From Ruminococcus sp. (GTDB lineage: Bacteria > Bacillota > Clostridia > Oscillospirales > Ruminococcaceae), in assembly GCA_021199305.1 (NCBI GenBank), contig JAJQIH010000042.1, forward strand, positions 1-43,177: a stretch of DNA of 43,177 bases, in the 5' to 3' direction. Below are positions 7,076 to 16,066 of the stretch, one piece after another. Each line of letters starts with the position of its first letter. Positions within the stretch are counted from its first letter, which is position 1. The position numbers were made by a program, and so were the translations under genes. A model generated the notes under the pieces. The model made no database searches. It saw only the letters and a program-made list of their open reading frames with translations, and was not told the DNA's origin.

Positions 7076-8338
7076 ATGGGTATGACAATGACTCAGAAGG
7101 TTCTGGCAGCTCACGCAGGAGTAGAGTCTGTCAAGGCTGGAGAGCTTATTATGGCAAACCTTGATATGGTACTGGGAAACGATATTACGTCCCCGGTTGC
7201 AATTAACGAGTTTAACAAGGCAGGATTTTCGGGAGTTTTCGACAAGACTAAAATTTCAATGGTAATGGACCATTTCGCTCCGAACAAGGATATTAAAGCT
7301 GCGGCTCAATGTAAGCAGTGCAGGGATTTCTGCAACGAGCTTGGAGTGGTAAACTTTTATGACGTCGGAGATATGGGAGTTGAGCACGCGCTTCTTCCAG
7401 AAAAAGGACTTGTAAAGCCAGGCGACTGTGTAATCGGCGCAGATTCACACACCTGTACTTATGGAGCGCTTGGAGCGTTTTCAACAGGTGTCGGTTCAAC
7501 AGATATGGCTGCTGGAATGGCAACAGGAAAGGCGTGGTTTAAGGTTCCTGCCGCTATTAAGTTTAACCTGACGGGAAGCCTTAACAAGTACGTAACAGGT
7601 AAGGATGTCATCTTACATATTATCGGTAAAATCGGCGTAGACGGTGCGCTGTATAAATCAATGGAATTTTCAGGCGACGGACTTTGTAACCTCACTATGG
7701 AGGACAGGCTTTGTATGGCAAATATGGCTATCGAAGCTGGAGCTAAAAACGGAATCTTCGCAGTTGACGATGTAACGCTTGAATATGTAAAGGGAAGAGT
7801 AACCGACGAGTTTACATATTATACCGCTGATGACGACGCTGAGTACGAAAGCGTTTATGATATAAACCTGAGCGAAATCAAGCCAACAGTTGCATTTCCT
7901 CATTTGCCAGAAAACGCAAGGACATTTGACGAAATAGGCGACATAAAGATTGATCAGGTGGTAATCGGTTCATGCACAAACGGCAGAATTGAAGATATGC
8001 GTGCGGCGGCTGAGGTCCTGAAGGGCAAAAAGGTTGCTGAAAATGTTCGCTGTATAGTAATTCCTGCTACTCAGAAGGTTTACCTCACAGCAATGGAAGA
8101 GGGACTTTTAAAGATATTTATCGATGCTGGCTGCGCTGTTTCAACTCCAACCTGCGGCCCTTGTCTTGGCGGTCATATGGGAATTTTAGCAAAGGGCGAG
8201 AGAGCTGTCGCTACGACCAACAGAAACTTCGTCGGAAGAATGGGTCACCCCGAGAGCGAGGTTTATCTCAGCAGTCCGTATGTTGCAGCAGCAAGTGCCG
8301 TAACAGGTAAAATTTCTCAGCCGAGCGAGATTATGTAA
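7076..8338 (+). CDS. leuC: 3-isopropylmalate dehydratase large subunit
   Basis: A 420-residue aconitase-family catalytic subunit that isomerises 2- to 3-isopropylmalate in leucine biosynthesis. The three [4Fe-4S] ligands are visible: Cys300 in GSCTNGR, and Cys360 and Cys363 in [11 protein letters not shown]. The length is that of the shorter bacterial/archaeal LeuC type rather than the ~465-residue enterobacterial form, and this branch can overlap in specificity with homoaconitase and citraconate hydratase. The leuD and leuB neighbours make isopropylmalate the natural substrate. The start is set by AGGAGAGG at 7061-7068, seven bases before ATG 7076; an upstream in-frame ATG at 7049 lacks such a site, and a third ATG lies at 7082. 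Confidence 0.95.
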   Translation: MGMTMTQKVLAAHAGVESVKAGELIMANLDMVLGNDITSPVAINEFNKAGFSGVFDKTKISMVMDHFAPNKDIKAAAQCKQCRDFCNELGVVNFYDVGDMGVEHALLPEKGLVKPGDCVIGADSHTCTYGALGAFSTGVGSTDMAAGMATGKAWFKVPAAIKFNLTGSLNKYVTGKDVILHIIGKIGVDGALYKSMEFSGDGLCNLTMEDRLCMANMAIEAGAKNGIFAVDDVTLEYVKGRVTDEFTYYTADDDAEYESVYDINLSEIKPTVAFPHLPENARTFDEIGDIKIDQVVIGSCTNGRIEDMRAAAEVLKGKKVAENVRCIVIPATQKVYLTAMEEGLLKIFIDAGCAVSTPTCGPCLGGHMGILAKGERAVATTNRNFVGRMGHPESEVYLSSPYVAAASAVTGKISQPSEIM

Positions 8339-8351
8339 GGAGGAAGAATAA

Positions 8352-8831
8352 ATGAAAGTAAACGGAACAGTTCATAAGTACGGCGACAATGTCGATACTG
8401 ACGTTATTATCCCTGCTCGTTATTTGAATACCTCCGACCACAAGGAGCTTGCATCACATTGCATGGAGGATATAGACGTAGATTTTGTAAAGAACGTAAA
8501 GGAAGGCGATATTATTGTCGCCGACCATAACTTTGGTTGCGGCTCGTCAAGAGAGCACGCTCCGATAGCTATTAAAGCGAGTGGAATTTCCTGCGTTATC
8601 GCCAAGACCTTTGCGAGAATTTTTTACAGGAATTCTATCAATATCGGACTTCCTATTCTTGAATGTCCTGAAGCTGCTGACGGCATTCAGAACGGCGACG
8701 AGGTTGAGATTGATTTCGATACAGGCGTTATCACAGATAAGACAACAGGCAAAACCTATCAGGGCAATCCATTCCCTGAATTTATAAAGAATATCATAAG
8801 CAAAAACGGACTGCTCAATTCTATAAAGTAG
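8352..8831 (+). CDS. leuD: 3-isopropylmalate dehydratase small subunit
   Basis: A 159-residue swivel-domain partner of LeuC. It starts with the conserved [17 protein letters not shown], followed by the substrate-loop motif [16 protein letters not shown] at about residues 59-74 and the [15 protein letters not shown] segment. All are standard for the short LeuD type that pairs with 420-residue LeuC proteins. It lies 13 bases after leuC, with GGAGGAAG at its front, so the subunits are co-translated from one transcript. The next gene of the pathway, leuB, is separated from it by a small unrelated gene. Confidence 0.95.
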   Translation: MKVNGTVHKYGDNVDTDVIIPARYLNTSDHKELASHCMEDIDVDFVKNVKEGDIIVADHNFGCGSSREHAPIAIKASGISCVIAKTFARIFYRNSINIGLPILECPEAADGIQNGDEVEIDFDTGVITDKTTGKTYQGNPFPEFIKNIISKNGLLNSIK

Positions 8832-8860
8832 TCGGTTCAAAAAAATATAGGAGGGTTTTT

Positions 8861-9172
8861 ATGTATTTGTTTTCAATTGAGAATTTAGGGAGTCAGAAGT
8901 ATCAGCCAATTTCACTGGTTAAGGGAAGCACAATCCAGTCCAAGAATATGTTCAAGGATATGGGACAGGGTTTTAAGAGTATGGTTGGCGGAGAGCTTGG
9001 AAGCTATACTAAAATGATGAACGAAGCCAGAGATATTGCAACTCAGCGAATGGTAGACGAAGCTCAGAGAATGGGAGCTGACGCTATAGTAGGTGTCAGA
9101 TATTCGTCTTCCGCCATTGCACAGGGTGCTGCTGAGGTAATGGTAATCGGAACTGCTGTAAAGTTCATCTGA
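8861..9172 (+). CDS. YbjQ/UPF0145 family protein
   Basis: A 103-residue protein of the YbjQ (UPF0145, formerly DUF74) family, which forms a small pentameric ring fold; its function is not established. Visible family features are a central helix with [27 protein letters not shown] (about residues 55-81) and a C-terminal strand with [11 protein letters not shown]. The typical N-terminal beta strand is present, though the LGxVxG turn is altered. It has its own AGGAGGG and lies inside the leucine operon between leuD and leuB, with gaps of about 30 bases on each side. Nothing in it suggests a leucine enzyme, so it may simply be carried along. Conservation of this position elsewhere would suggest otherwise. 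Confidence 0.75.
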   Translation: MYLFSIENLGSQKYQPISLVKGSTIQSKNMFKDMGQGFKSMVGGELGSYTKMMNEARDIATQRMVDEAQRMGADAIVGVRYSSSAIAQGAAEVMVIGTAVKFI

Positions 9173-9207
9173 TACACGCTATAAGGCAAAAGGAGAGGTT
9201 AAGAGAA

Positions 9208-10281
9208 ATGGAAAAGAAAATAGCTGTTATAAAGGGCGACGGAATAGGACCTGAAATTGTAACCGAAGCGCAGAAGGTGCTTGATAAGGTAGGCGAAAAG
9301 TACGGCCATAAATTTGAGTATACCGACGTTTTGATGGGCGGCTGCGCAATCGATGCTACAGGCGAACCGCTTCCAAAGGAAACGGTTGACGTTTGCTTGG
9401 CTTCCGATAGCGTTCTGCTCGGAGCTGTAGGCGGCCCTAAGTGGGATACGCTTCCAGGCGACAAGCGTCCTGAAGCCGGACTTTTAGGAATCAGAGGAGC
9501 GCTCAAGCTTTTTGCTAACATTCGTCCTGCAAAGCTTATTCCTGCTCTGAAGGGAGCTTGCCCATTAAAGGAAGAAATTACAGAAAACGGACTCGACCTT
9601 GTAATAGTCCGTGAGCTTATCGGCGGCGCATATTTTGGAAAGCGTGACACTCACGTTGACGAAAATGGAGTTAAAACAGCTTGTGACTCTATGGCGTATT
9701 CAGATTACGAGGTCGAAAGAATCGCAAGAGTAGCCTTCGATATGGCAAGAAAGAGAAGAAGCAAGGTTCACTCTGTAGATAAGGCGAATGTGCTTGATTC
9801 CTCAAGACTCTGGAGAGAGGTTACTCATAAGGTAGCAGCTGAATATCCTGACGTTGAGTTTTCTGATATTCTGGTTGACAATACCGCTATGCAGCTTGTT
9901 CACAATCCTGCTCAGTTTGACGTTATCGTAACAGAAAACCTGTTCGGCGATATTTTGTCAGACGAAGCTTCAATGATAACAGGCTCGCTCGGAATGATTC
10001 CGTCAGCATCACTCGGCGAAGGAAGCTTAGGACTTTACGAGCCTATTCACGGCTCTGCTCCTGACATTGCAGGACAAAATAAAGCAAATCCTATTGCAAC
10101 GATTCTGTCGGTTGCTATGATGCTGAGATATTCGTTCGATATGGCAAAAGAAGCTGATGCTATCGAGGCGGCAGTAGATAAAGTGCTTAATAACGGATAT
10201 CGCACAGGCGACATTATGTCCGAAGGAAACAAGCTCGTTTCCTGCAGCGAAATGGGCGACCTTGTAACAGCAGAAATTTAA
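9208..10281 (+). CDS. leuB: 3-isopropylmalate dehydrogenase
   Basis: A 357-residue NAD-dependent oxidative decarboxylase that makes 2-ketoisocaproate. Motifs in order are KGDGIGPEI (N-terminus), the substrate arginines around [18 protein letters not shown] near residues 134-144, the metal-binding Asp cluster [11 protein letters not shown], and the NAD-site segment [19 protein letters not shown] near residues 277-295. These are diagnostic for LeuB rather than isocitrate dehydrogenase. AGGAGAGG precedes the ATG at 9208. A terminator follows at once, so leuB ends the leuC-leuD-ybjQ-leuB transcript. leuA is not in the window. Confidence 0.96.
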   Translation: MEKKIAVIKGDGIGPEIVTEAQKVLDKVGEKYGHKFEYTDVLMGGCAIDATGEPLPKETVDVCLASDSVLLGAVGGPKWDTLPGDKRPEAGLLGIRGALKLFANIRPAKLIPALKGACPLKEEITENGLDLVIVRELIGGAYFGKRDTHVDENGVKTACDSMAYSDYEVERIARVAFDMARKRRSKVHSVDKANVLDSSRLWREVTHKVAAEYPDVEFSDILVDNTAMQLVHNPAQFDVIVTENLFGDILSDEASMITGSLGMIPSASLGEGSLGLYEPIHGSAPDIAGQNKANPIATILSVAMMLRYSFDMAKEADAIEAAVDKVLNNGYRTGDIMSEGNKLVSCSEMGDLVTAEI

Positions 10282-10294
10282 AAGTAAAACACTT

Positions 10295-10330
10295 GCGGCT
10301 TTTTACACTTTGTGTGAAGGCCGCTTTTTT
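10295..10330 (+). terminator. leu operon terminator
   Basis: GCGGC (10295-10299) pairs with GCCGC (10320-10324), an inner ACAC/GTGT pairing extends the stem, and six T residues follow. Confidence 0.75.
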
Positions 10331-10351
10331 GTTTCTTGAGTCTCAGAAACG

Positions 10352-10380
10352 TTGACTTTGAAGAGCTGATATGATATACT
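10352..10380 (+). promoter_or_regulatory. Promoter of the glucokinase-led gene run
   Basis: TTGACT (10352-10357) and TATACT (10375-10380) with 17-nt spacing, about 65 bases before the ROK gene. Confidence 0.75.
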
Positions 10381-10445
10381 TAAAATAATTAGGCGCATAC
10401 ACATTTTAAGGGGAAAGCGTCCTGAAAATTTAATGAAGAGCGGGT

Positions 10446-11411
10446 ATGAATATGAAGTATTATATCGGAGTAGACCTTGGCGGAACAAATATCGTAGCGG
10501 GAGTTGTAGACGAAAAGTATAACATCCTTTCAAAGGCGTCTACTAAGACTAAAACGCCACGACCGGGCGAGGAAATCTGTAAGGACATAGTTGCAGTCGT
10601 TATGCAGGCGACCGTTGCCAGCGGAATTTCAATTTCCGACATTCAGAGCATCGGAATAGGAACTCCTGGAATCGCAAACAGTGACGACGGAATTATCGAG
10701 TATTCCTGTAATTTAGGCTTTTACAATTTTGATATGGTAAAGACTATGAGGGAAATGACTGACGTTCCTGTCTTTATTGAAAACGATGCCAATGCGGCGG
10801 CTTATGGAGAGTATTTAGCAGGCTCTGCAAAGAACGCCCGTGACGCTGTTTGTATTACTTTAGGAACTGGCGTTGGCGGCGGAATTATAATCGACGGAAA
10901 AATCTATTCAGGCTTTAACTTTGCAGGAGCGGAGCTGGGTCATACAGTAATCGACCCTAACGGACCTGAATGTACCTGCGGAAGAAAGGGCTGCTTTGAG
11001 GTTTTCTCATCAGCGACAGGCCTTATCCGTATGACGAAGGAAGCGGTCGAGCTTAGTCCGGACTGCCTGATGGCTAAAATGAGCCGTGAGGAAGGAAAAG
11101 TTTCTGGTAAGCTTTCATTTCAGGCAATGAGAGAGGGCTGTCCTGTTGCAAAGGAGGTTTGCGAAAGATATATCCGCTACCTCGCTCTGGGAATTACAAA
11201 TATGATAAACATTTTCCAGCCGAATGTTTTGTGTATCGGCGGCGGAGTTTGTAACGAGGGCGACGCTCTTTTGAATCCTGTCAAGGAAATTGTAAAGAGA
11301 GATATTTACACGAGAAATTCTGAGAAGAATACAGAGATAGTTATAGCGTCGCTGGGTAATGATGCCGGAATTATAGGCGCGGCGTTTTTAGGACTTAACA
11401 AGCGCAAGTAG
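10446..11411 (+). CDS. ROK-family glucokinase
   Basis: A 321-residue sugar kinase of the ROK family, the usual glucokinase of Gram-positive anaerobes, which phosphorylates glucose entering without a PTS. The N-terminal phosphate loop is GVDLGGTN (residues 8-15), the catalytic region FIENDANAAAYGEY follows, then GTGVGGGIIIDGKIYSG. The zinc site is His166 with Cys176, Cys178 and Cys183 (CTCGRKGCFE). No N-terminal DNA-binding domain is present, so it is an enzyme and not a ROK repressor. ATG codons at 10446 and 10452 are both possible because the ribosome binding site is weak. It is first in a run of closely packed genes. Glucose specificity is inferred from similarity to GlkA-type kinases. Confidence 0.88.
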   Translation: MNMKYYIGVDLGGTNIVAGVVDEKYNILSKASTKTKTPRPGEEICKDIVAVVMQATVASGISISDIQSIGIGTPGIANSDDGIIEYSCNLGFYNFDMVKTMREMTDVPVFIENDANAAAYGEYLAGSAKNARDAVCITLGTGVGGGIIIDGKIYSGFNFAGAELGHTVIDPNGPECTCGRKGCFEVFSSATGLIRMTKEAVELSPDCLMAKMSREEGKVSGKLSFQAMREGCPVAKEVCERYIRYLALGITNMINIFQPNVLCIGGGVCNEGDALLNPVKEIVKRDIYTRNSEKNTEIVIASLGNDAGIIGAAFLGLNKRK

Positions 11412-11419
11412 GAGCTTTT

Positions 11420-12013
11420 ATGGGACTTTTTGACTTAAAGGACAAGACTGAATCCGAGGAGGAGCTTGACAGGCTTATGAAAAGCCTGTCGGTGGATGTG
11501 GGCGCCGAGGAGATAGATTACAGATACCTTACCATCGAGCAGATTGATGAAATTTCAAGCGACGAGCTTGTAAAAGCCGTCTGTATCTGGATTAACAGAA
11601 AAATGGACGACGGCGAAGAGGAAGGTAATAGCCGAATCGACACTCTGAAAGGTCTGCCAGCTCCCTGCGGTATGGTGTACTCGATAAAGAAGCTGATTGA
11701 CGAGTTTGAACTAAACGGCTTTAACAAGTTTTACGAGTCGCCTTTGAACGCCGATTATATCGACCTTGCCGCAGACGGATTTCGGGCTCTCGGCGAATAC
11801 GACCTGACTGAAATCTGCGAGCAAAGCAAGGAAAAGTACCAAAAGCTTTGTAAAAAATACGGCGAGGATTACTTCTCGGAGTTTTTAAACAATTACGGCA
11901 ACAATTCTCTTACCGACCTTGATTTTGAATTTGAAACGATAATAGCGAAGAAGGACTTGAACCGACTTTTAGTAAACTACATCAGAGGAAATTCGGACGA
12001 CTTTGGCGATTAG
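11420..12013 (+). CDS. DUF4375/DMP19-like protein
   Basis: A 197-residue acidic protein I do not recognise at gene level. Its middle part resembles DUF4375 (DMP19 fold): a helical segment ELVKAVCIWINRKM (about residues 50-63), then LPAPCGMVYSIKKLIDEFELNGFNKFYESP (about 79-108), where the family usually has a NNGG..QFF type motif, then a helix over the ALGEYDLTEIC segment. It lacks signal peptide and membrane segments. It starts 8 bases after the glucokinase gene and ends 12 bases before dCMP deaminase, so it is part of the same transcript. DMP19 of a virus is a DNA mimic, but most bacterial DUF4375 proteins have no known role and none should be assumed here. Confidence 0.6.
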   Translation: MGLFDLKDKTESEEELDRLMKSLSVDVGAEEIDYRYLTIEQIDEISSDELVKAVCIWINRKMDDGEEEGNSRIDTLKGLPAPCGMVYSIKKLIDEFELNGFNKFYESPLNADYIDLAADGFRALGEYDLTEICEQSKEKYQKLCKKYGEDYFSEFLNNYGNNSLTDLDFEFETIIAKKDLNRLLVNYIRGNSDDFGD

Positions 12014-12025
12014 GCGGTGACACAA

Positions 12026-12505
12026 ATGAAAAGAACCGATTATATATCATGGGACGAATATTTTATGGGCGTGGCTATGCTTTCAGCAATGCGAAGCAAG
12101 GATTCAAACACTCAGGTTGGAGCTTGCATTGTAAGCCAGGAGAATAAAATTATCTCGGTAGGCTACAACGGAATGCCTACAGGCTGCGACGACGACGAAA
12201 TGCCGTGGGCAAGAGAGGGAAATCCTCTTGAAACGAAGTATCCGTTCGTTTGCCACGCTGAGCTTAACGCAATTTTAAACAGGCAGGCGGTATCGCTTGA
12301 CGGCTCAAGAATTTACGTTACGCTTTTCCCTTGTAACGAATGTGCCAAGGCGATAATTCAAAGCGGAATAAAAGAGGTTATTTACTTTGACAATAAGTAT
12401 GCCGACTCCGACGGAGTAAAAGCGAGCATCAAGATGTTTGAAATGACGGGAGTTAAGTACAGAGCTTTTCAGAAGGGCGATAAAAGCCTTACAATAAATC
12501 TTTAA
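12026..12505 (+). CDS. dCMP deaminase (ComEB family)
   Basis: A 159-residue zinc-dependent deoxycytidylate deaminase, which converts dCMP to dUMP for thymidylate synthesis. Zinc ligands are His77 with the catalytic Glu79 (HAELNAI), and Cys103 and Cys106 (PCNEC). The substrate loop [18 protein letters not shown] (44-61) separates it from cytidine deaminases and tRNA deaminases. An in-frame GTG at 12017 would add three residues, but AGGCGGTGA at 12012-12020 looks like the ribosome binding site for ATG 12026. It lies within a tightly packed run before aroE. The name comEB reflects the position of its homologue in Bacillus competence operons; no competence genes are near here. Confidence 0.9.
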   Translation: MKRTDYISWDEYFMGVAMLSAMRSKDSNTQVGACIVSQENKIISVGYNGMPTGCDDDEMPWAREGNPLETKYPFVCHAELNAILNRQAVSLDGSRIYVTLFPCNECAKAIIQSGIKEVIYFDNKYADSDGVKASIKMFEMTGVKYRAFQKGDKSLTINL

Positions 12506-12520
12506 CGGAGATGAAGTAAA

Positions 12521-13369
12521 TTGAGCAGAAAATATGCCATTTTAGGCGAAACATTAAAGCACACAATGTCGCCGCCAATACACAAGCGACTGTTTGAGCT
12601 TCGTGGCAGGGAATTTGAGTATGAAATTGTAGAGCTTACAGCAAGCGAGCTTGAAAACAAGGCGGATTATTTAAACTCGATGTGCGGCTACAATATAACA
12701 ATTCCCCATAAGGTGGAAATAATAAAGTATTTGGATTCGCTGGATGAGTCGGCGAAGCGTTATAATTCTGTAAACTGCGTCGACAATAAAAACGGAGTAC
12801 TTACAGGCTACAACACCGACTGTGACGGATTTTTGCAAACGGTATACGCTATGGGCGCAAAGCTTTCGGGAGAGGTTTTGCTTGTCGGCTGCGGCGGAGT
12901 CGGAAGAATGATAGCGATAGAGTCCGCTCTTGAAGGCGCAAGCCTTAATATTGCGGTTCTTGAAAGCGATATGCCGCTGGCAGTACAGGTTGAAAAGGAA
13001 ATAAAGGCTTTAAAGCCTGATGCAAAGATAAGCATTGTACTGAATACACAGATAGACCTTTCAAAGCACTATGACCTGCTTATAAACGCTTGTCCGGTTG
13101 GAATGTATCCGAAGAGTAATGCGTGCCCTGTTTCGGATGAAGTGATTGATAGGTGCGACGCTGTTTTCGACGTCGTTTATAACCCTTGCGAAACGCTTCT
13201 TGTCAAAAAGGCAAAGGAGAAGGGTAAAAAGGCGGTTGGCGGAATGGCAATGCTCGTCTGGCAGGCAGTATCCGCTCACAAAATCTGGGATGGCGACGAG
13301 TATACAAACGAAGAGATTGACAGCATAATTGACGAAATGAATGAAATCGTAAAGCGGGATTTTAAATAA
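12521..13369 (+). CDS. aroE: Shikimate dehydrogenase
   Basis: A 282-residue NADP-dependent enzyme of the shikimate pathway. The substrate site GETLKHTMSPPIHKRLF (residues 9-25), the NITIPHK motif with catalytic Lys, GYNTDCDGF near residues 96-104, the nucleotide loop GCGGVGRM and the C-terminal GGMAMLVWQA are present. The shikimate-binding pair SxS appears as T-M-S, a tolerated variant. The start is TTG at 12521, preceded by GGAG at 12507-12510, with no better ATG nearby. It overlaps aroK by one base (TAATG), so the two successive steps of the pathway are translated together. Length is normal. Confidence 0.92.
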   Translation: MSRKYAILGETLKHTMSPPIHKRLFELRGREFEYEIVELTASELENKADYLNSMCGYNITIPHKVEIIKYLDSLDESAKRYNSVNCVDNKNGVLTGYNTDCDGFLQTVYAMGAKLSGEVLLVGCGGVGRMIAIESALEGASLNIAVLESDMPLAVQVEKEIKALKPDAKISIVLNTQIDLSKHYDLLINACPVGMYPKSNACPVSDEVIDRCDAVFDVVYNPCETLLVKKAKEKGKKAVGGMAMLVWQAVSAHKIWDGDEYTNEEIDSIIDEMNEIVKRDFK

Positions 13370-13896
13370 TGGAAAGCAAAATTACAAAGCCGATATTTCT
13401 TTGCGGCTTTATGGGTTCAGGAAAAACAACAATCGGCAAACGCCTGGCGAGCGAGCTGGGTTGCGAGTTTACCGATATGGACGACTATATCGTGAGCCTT
13501 GAGCAAAAAAGCATATCTGATATTTTCAAAGATAACGGCGAGGACTATTTCAGAAGTCTTGAAACGGACGTTATAAAGTCTTTTAAAAACAAGACTGGCG
13601 TTATAGCTACTGGTGGCGGTGCGCTTTTACGTGATGAAAACGCAAGGGAAGCTATGAAAGCAGGAGTGGTTGTGTATATCGACGTTCGCTTTAATACCTG
13701 CTATATGCGAATCAAGGACGACAAAAACCGCCCGATAGCTCAAAGCTCTACAAAAGACGAGCTTAATAAGCTTTACCGAAAGCGACGACCGATATACAAG
13801 CGTAACTCGCAAATTTCCGTTGACGGAAATCATGGAGCTTTAACTGTTGCAAGGGAAATAATCAAAAAATATGATACAATAATAAAAGGAGAATGA
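13369..13896 (+). CDS. aroK: Shikimate kinase
   Basis: A 175-residue P-loop kinase that phosphorylates shikimate at the 3-hydroxyl. Walker A is GFMGSGKTT (13-21), the DxD motif is in FTDMDDYI (34-41), the substrate Arg is in YFRSLE, and the GGG motif is in ATGGGALL. The lid region KDDKNRPI with Arg and the C-terminal RRPIYK complete the family pattern. Its ATG overlaps the aroE stop. ilvD begins three bases after its stop, with the AAAGGAG ribosome binding site inside the aroK end. Confidence 0.95.
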   Translation: MESKITKPIFLCGFMGSGKTTIGKRLASELGCEFTDMDDYIVSLEQKSISDIFKDNGEDYFRSLETDVIKSFKNKTGVIATGGGALLRDENAREAMKAGVVVYIDVRFNTCYMRIKDDKNRPIAQSSTKDELNKLYRKRRPIYKRNSQISVDGNHGALTVAREIIKKYDTIIKGE

Positions 13897-13899
13897 ACA

Positions 13900-15564
13900 A
13901 TGAAAAGTAATTACATTAAAGAGGGAGTAAATAATGCTCCGCACAGAGCGCTATACCATGCGCTCGGACTTACAAACGAAGAGGTTGAGCGCCCGCTCGT
14001 CGGAATCGTTTCATCCTACAATGAAATCGTTCCTGGTCATATGAACATCGACAAGGTTGTCGACGCTGTCAAGCTGGGTGTTGCTATGGCTGGCGGAACT
14101 CCAATCGTTTTCCCTGCAATTGCCGTTTGTGACGGAATCGCTATGGGACATCAGGGAATGAAATACTCGCTTGTAACCCGTGACCTTATTGCTGACTCTA
14201 CCGAGGCTATGGCTATGGCGCACGCCTTCGACGCTTTGGTAATGGTTCCAAACTGCGACAAAAACGTACCAGGCCTTTTAATGGCGGCGGCAAGACTTAA
14301 TATTCCGACAATTTTCGTTTCGGGTGGCCCGATGCTTGCAGGTCACGTTGACGGAAGAAAGACATCATTTTCAAGCATTTCAGAAGCAGTAGGCGAGTTC
14401 AACGCTGGAAAAATCAGCGAGGACAAGCTTCGTGAATACGAGGTTAAAACCTGTCCGACCTGTGGTTCCTGCTCTGGTATGTATACAGCAAATTCTATGA
14501 ACTGCCTGACTGAGGTTTTGGGAATGGCGCTTAAAGGCAACGGAACTATTCCTGCTGTTTATTCTCAGAGAATTGAGCTTGCAAAGCACACAGGTATGCA
14601 GATTATGGAGCTTGTAAAGAAGGACATCCGCCCAAGAGATATTATGACAGAAAAGGCGTTTATGAATGCGCTTGCCTGCGATATGGCGCTCGGCTGTTCA
14701 ACAAACTCAATGCTTCACCTTCCTGCTATTGCACACGAATGTGGAATTGAGATTAACCTTGACATTGCAAACGAGATCTCCGACAGAACTCCAAACCTTT
14801 GTCACTTAGCACCAGCTGGAAGACATTATATCGAGGAGCTTGACGAGGCTGGCGGAGTTTACGCTCTTATGAACGAGCTTAACAAGAAGAATCTTTTAAA
14901 TACAGATTGCCTGACCTGTACGGGTAAGACAGTTGCAGAAAACATTGAAAACTGCCCGAATATGAATACAGAAATCATCAGACCGATTGACAATCCGTAT
15001 TCTACTACTGGCGGAATTGCCGTACTTCGTGGTAACTTAGCTCCTGATTCGTGCGTTGTAAAGCGTTCAGCAGTAGCGCCTGAAATGCTCGCTCACGAAG
15101 GACCAGCCAAGGTGTTCGACTGCGAAGAGGATGCAATGGAAGCTATTTTAGGCGGAAAGATCACAGACGGCGACGTTGTTGTAATCCGTTATGAAGGCCC
15201 GAAGGGCGGACCAGGAATGAGAGAAATGCTCAATCCTACATCTGCTATTATGGGTATGGGATTAGGCTCAACAGTAGCTCTTATTACCGACGGAAGATTT
15301 TCAGGCGCAACAAGAGGAGCAGCTATCGGACATATTTCTCCGGAAGCGGCAGTTGGCGGCCCTATCGCTATGGTACGTGACGGAGATATTATCAGCATCG
15401 ATATTCCAGCTAATAAGATTGAAGTTAAAATTTCCGATGAAGAAATGAAAAAGAGAACGCTTGAATGGCAGCCAAGAGAACCAAAGATAAAGACTGGCTA
15501 TCTTGCAAGATATGCGTCGCTCGTAACGTCAGGAAACAGAGGAGCTATTCTGGAAACCAAGTAG
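13900..15564 (+). CDS. ilvD: Dihydroxy-acid dehydratase
   Basis: A 554-residue iron-sulfur dehydratase that makes the 2-keto acids of valine, isoleucine and leucine. Conserved cluster ligands are Cys119 (PNCDKNVPG) and Cys191 (CGSCSGM). In plant-type [2Fe-2S] enzymes a third Cys lies in the NEI-PCN segment; here this reads NEIVPGHMN with Gly, as I recall for oxygen-sensitive bacterial enzymes, which suits an anaerobe. The C-terminal part holds [13 protein letters not shown] and GRFSGATRG, the latter with the catalytic Ser region. Length is standard. It lies between the aromatic and pyrimidine genes, away from the leu operon, with no terminator before it. Confidence 0.96.
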   Translation: MKSNYIKEGVNNAPHRALYHALGLTNEEVERPLVGIVSSYNEIVPGHMNIDKVVDAVKLGVAMAGGTPIVFPAIAVCDGIAMGHQGMKYSLVTRDLIADSTEAMAMAHAFDALVMVPNCDKNVPGLLMAAARLNIPTIFVSGGPMLAGHVDGRKTSFSSISEAVGEFNAGKISEDKLREYEVKTCPTCGSCSGMYTANSMNCLTEVLGMALKGNGTIPAVYSQRIELAKHTGMQIMELVKKDIRPRDIMTEKAFMNALACDMALGCSTNSMLHLPAIAHECGIEINLDIANEISDRTPNLCHLAPAGRHYIEELDEAGGVYALMNELNKKNLLNTDCLTCTGKTVAENIENCPNMNTEIIRPIDNPYSTTGGIAVLRGNLAPDSCVVKRSAVAPEMLAHEGPAKVFDCEEDAMEAILGGKITDGDVVVIRYEGPKGGPGMREMLNPTSAIMGMGLGSTVALITDGRFSGATRGAAIGHISPEAAVGGPIAMVRDGDIISIDIPANKIEVKISDEEMKKRTLEWQPREPKIKTGYLARYASLVTSGNRGAILETK

Positions 15565-15591
15565 CTTTAAAACAAAAAAGGGAGAGTAAAA

Positions 15592-16062
15592 ATGAAAAGA
15601 ATTTTAGCGGCATTATGTGCGTTGTCGTTAGCGGCTGTTATGTGCGCTTGCGATGAGGTTCCAGTTGACGAGGAGTATGTTAAAGAAACAACGACAACCA
15701 CCACGACTACTACAACTACAACTGAATCTGCTGACGATTTGTTGGATGAAGACTCAGCAGACTCCGATTCAGAAAGCGCAGATTCAGATGACGAAAGTTC
15801 TGATGAAGTAACAGAATCTGCAGAGGAAACAAGCGTCAATACGGAGGCGGTTGAGGGACTTACCTATTCAACATGGACTCAGGCTAACACTAACGCAAAG
15901 GTTGAAATTGCCGAGCGCCTGTTAGCTTATATCGAGCTTTACGACGGCGAAATTTCAATGGAGAGCAGTGAGCTTATTTCTGAGCTTAATGCGGTTGAAG
16001 ACGCAAGCGACGAAGACAGCTTGCTTGACATAACTTATGGCATTTTAGGAATTGAGGAATAG
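15592..16062 (+). CDS. Acidic lipoprotein with polythreonine linker
   Basis: A 156-residue secreted protein of unknown role. It starts with a lipoprotein signal peptide (MKRILAALCALSLAAVM) with Cys17 and Cys19; Cys19, preceded by M-C-A, is the likely lipidated residue. After a short acidic stretch come 12 consecutive Thr residues (about 33-44), then a Ser/Asp/Glu-rich low-complexity stretch to about residue 85. This suggests an extended, perhaps glycosylated stalk. The C-terminal 65 residues look like a small helical domain without recognised motif. The 12 Thr are encoded by a mixture of ACA, ACG, ACC and ACT, so the run is kept by selection and not by simple-repeat slippage. GGGAGAG gives its start; it is co-transcribed with ilvD and pyrC. 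Confidence 0.75.
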   Translation: MKRILAALCALSLAAVMCACDEVPVDEEYVKETTTTTTTTTTTTESADDLLDEDSADSDSESADSDDESSDEVTESAEETSVNTEAVEGLTYSTWTQANTNAKVEIAERLLAYIELYDGEISMESSELISELNAVEDASDEDSLLDITYGILGIEE

Positions 16063-16066
16063 AAAT

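Noticed and set aside
9165-9650. 161-residue minus-strand frame opposite the start of leuB
   Set aside because: Fully antisense to leuB, low-complexity Ser/Pro-rich translation, no recognisable family.
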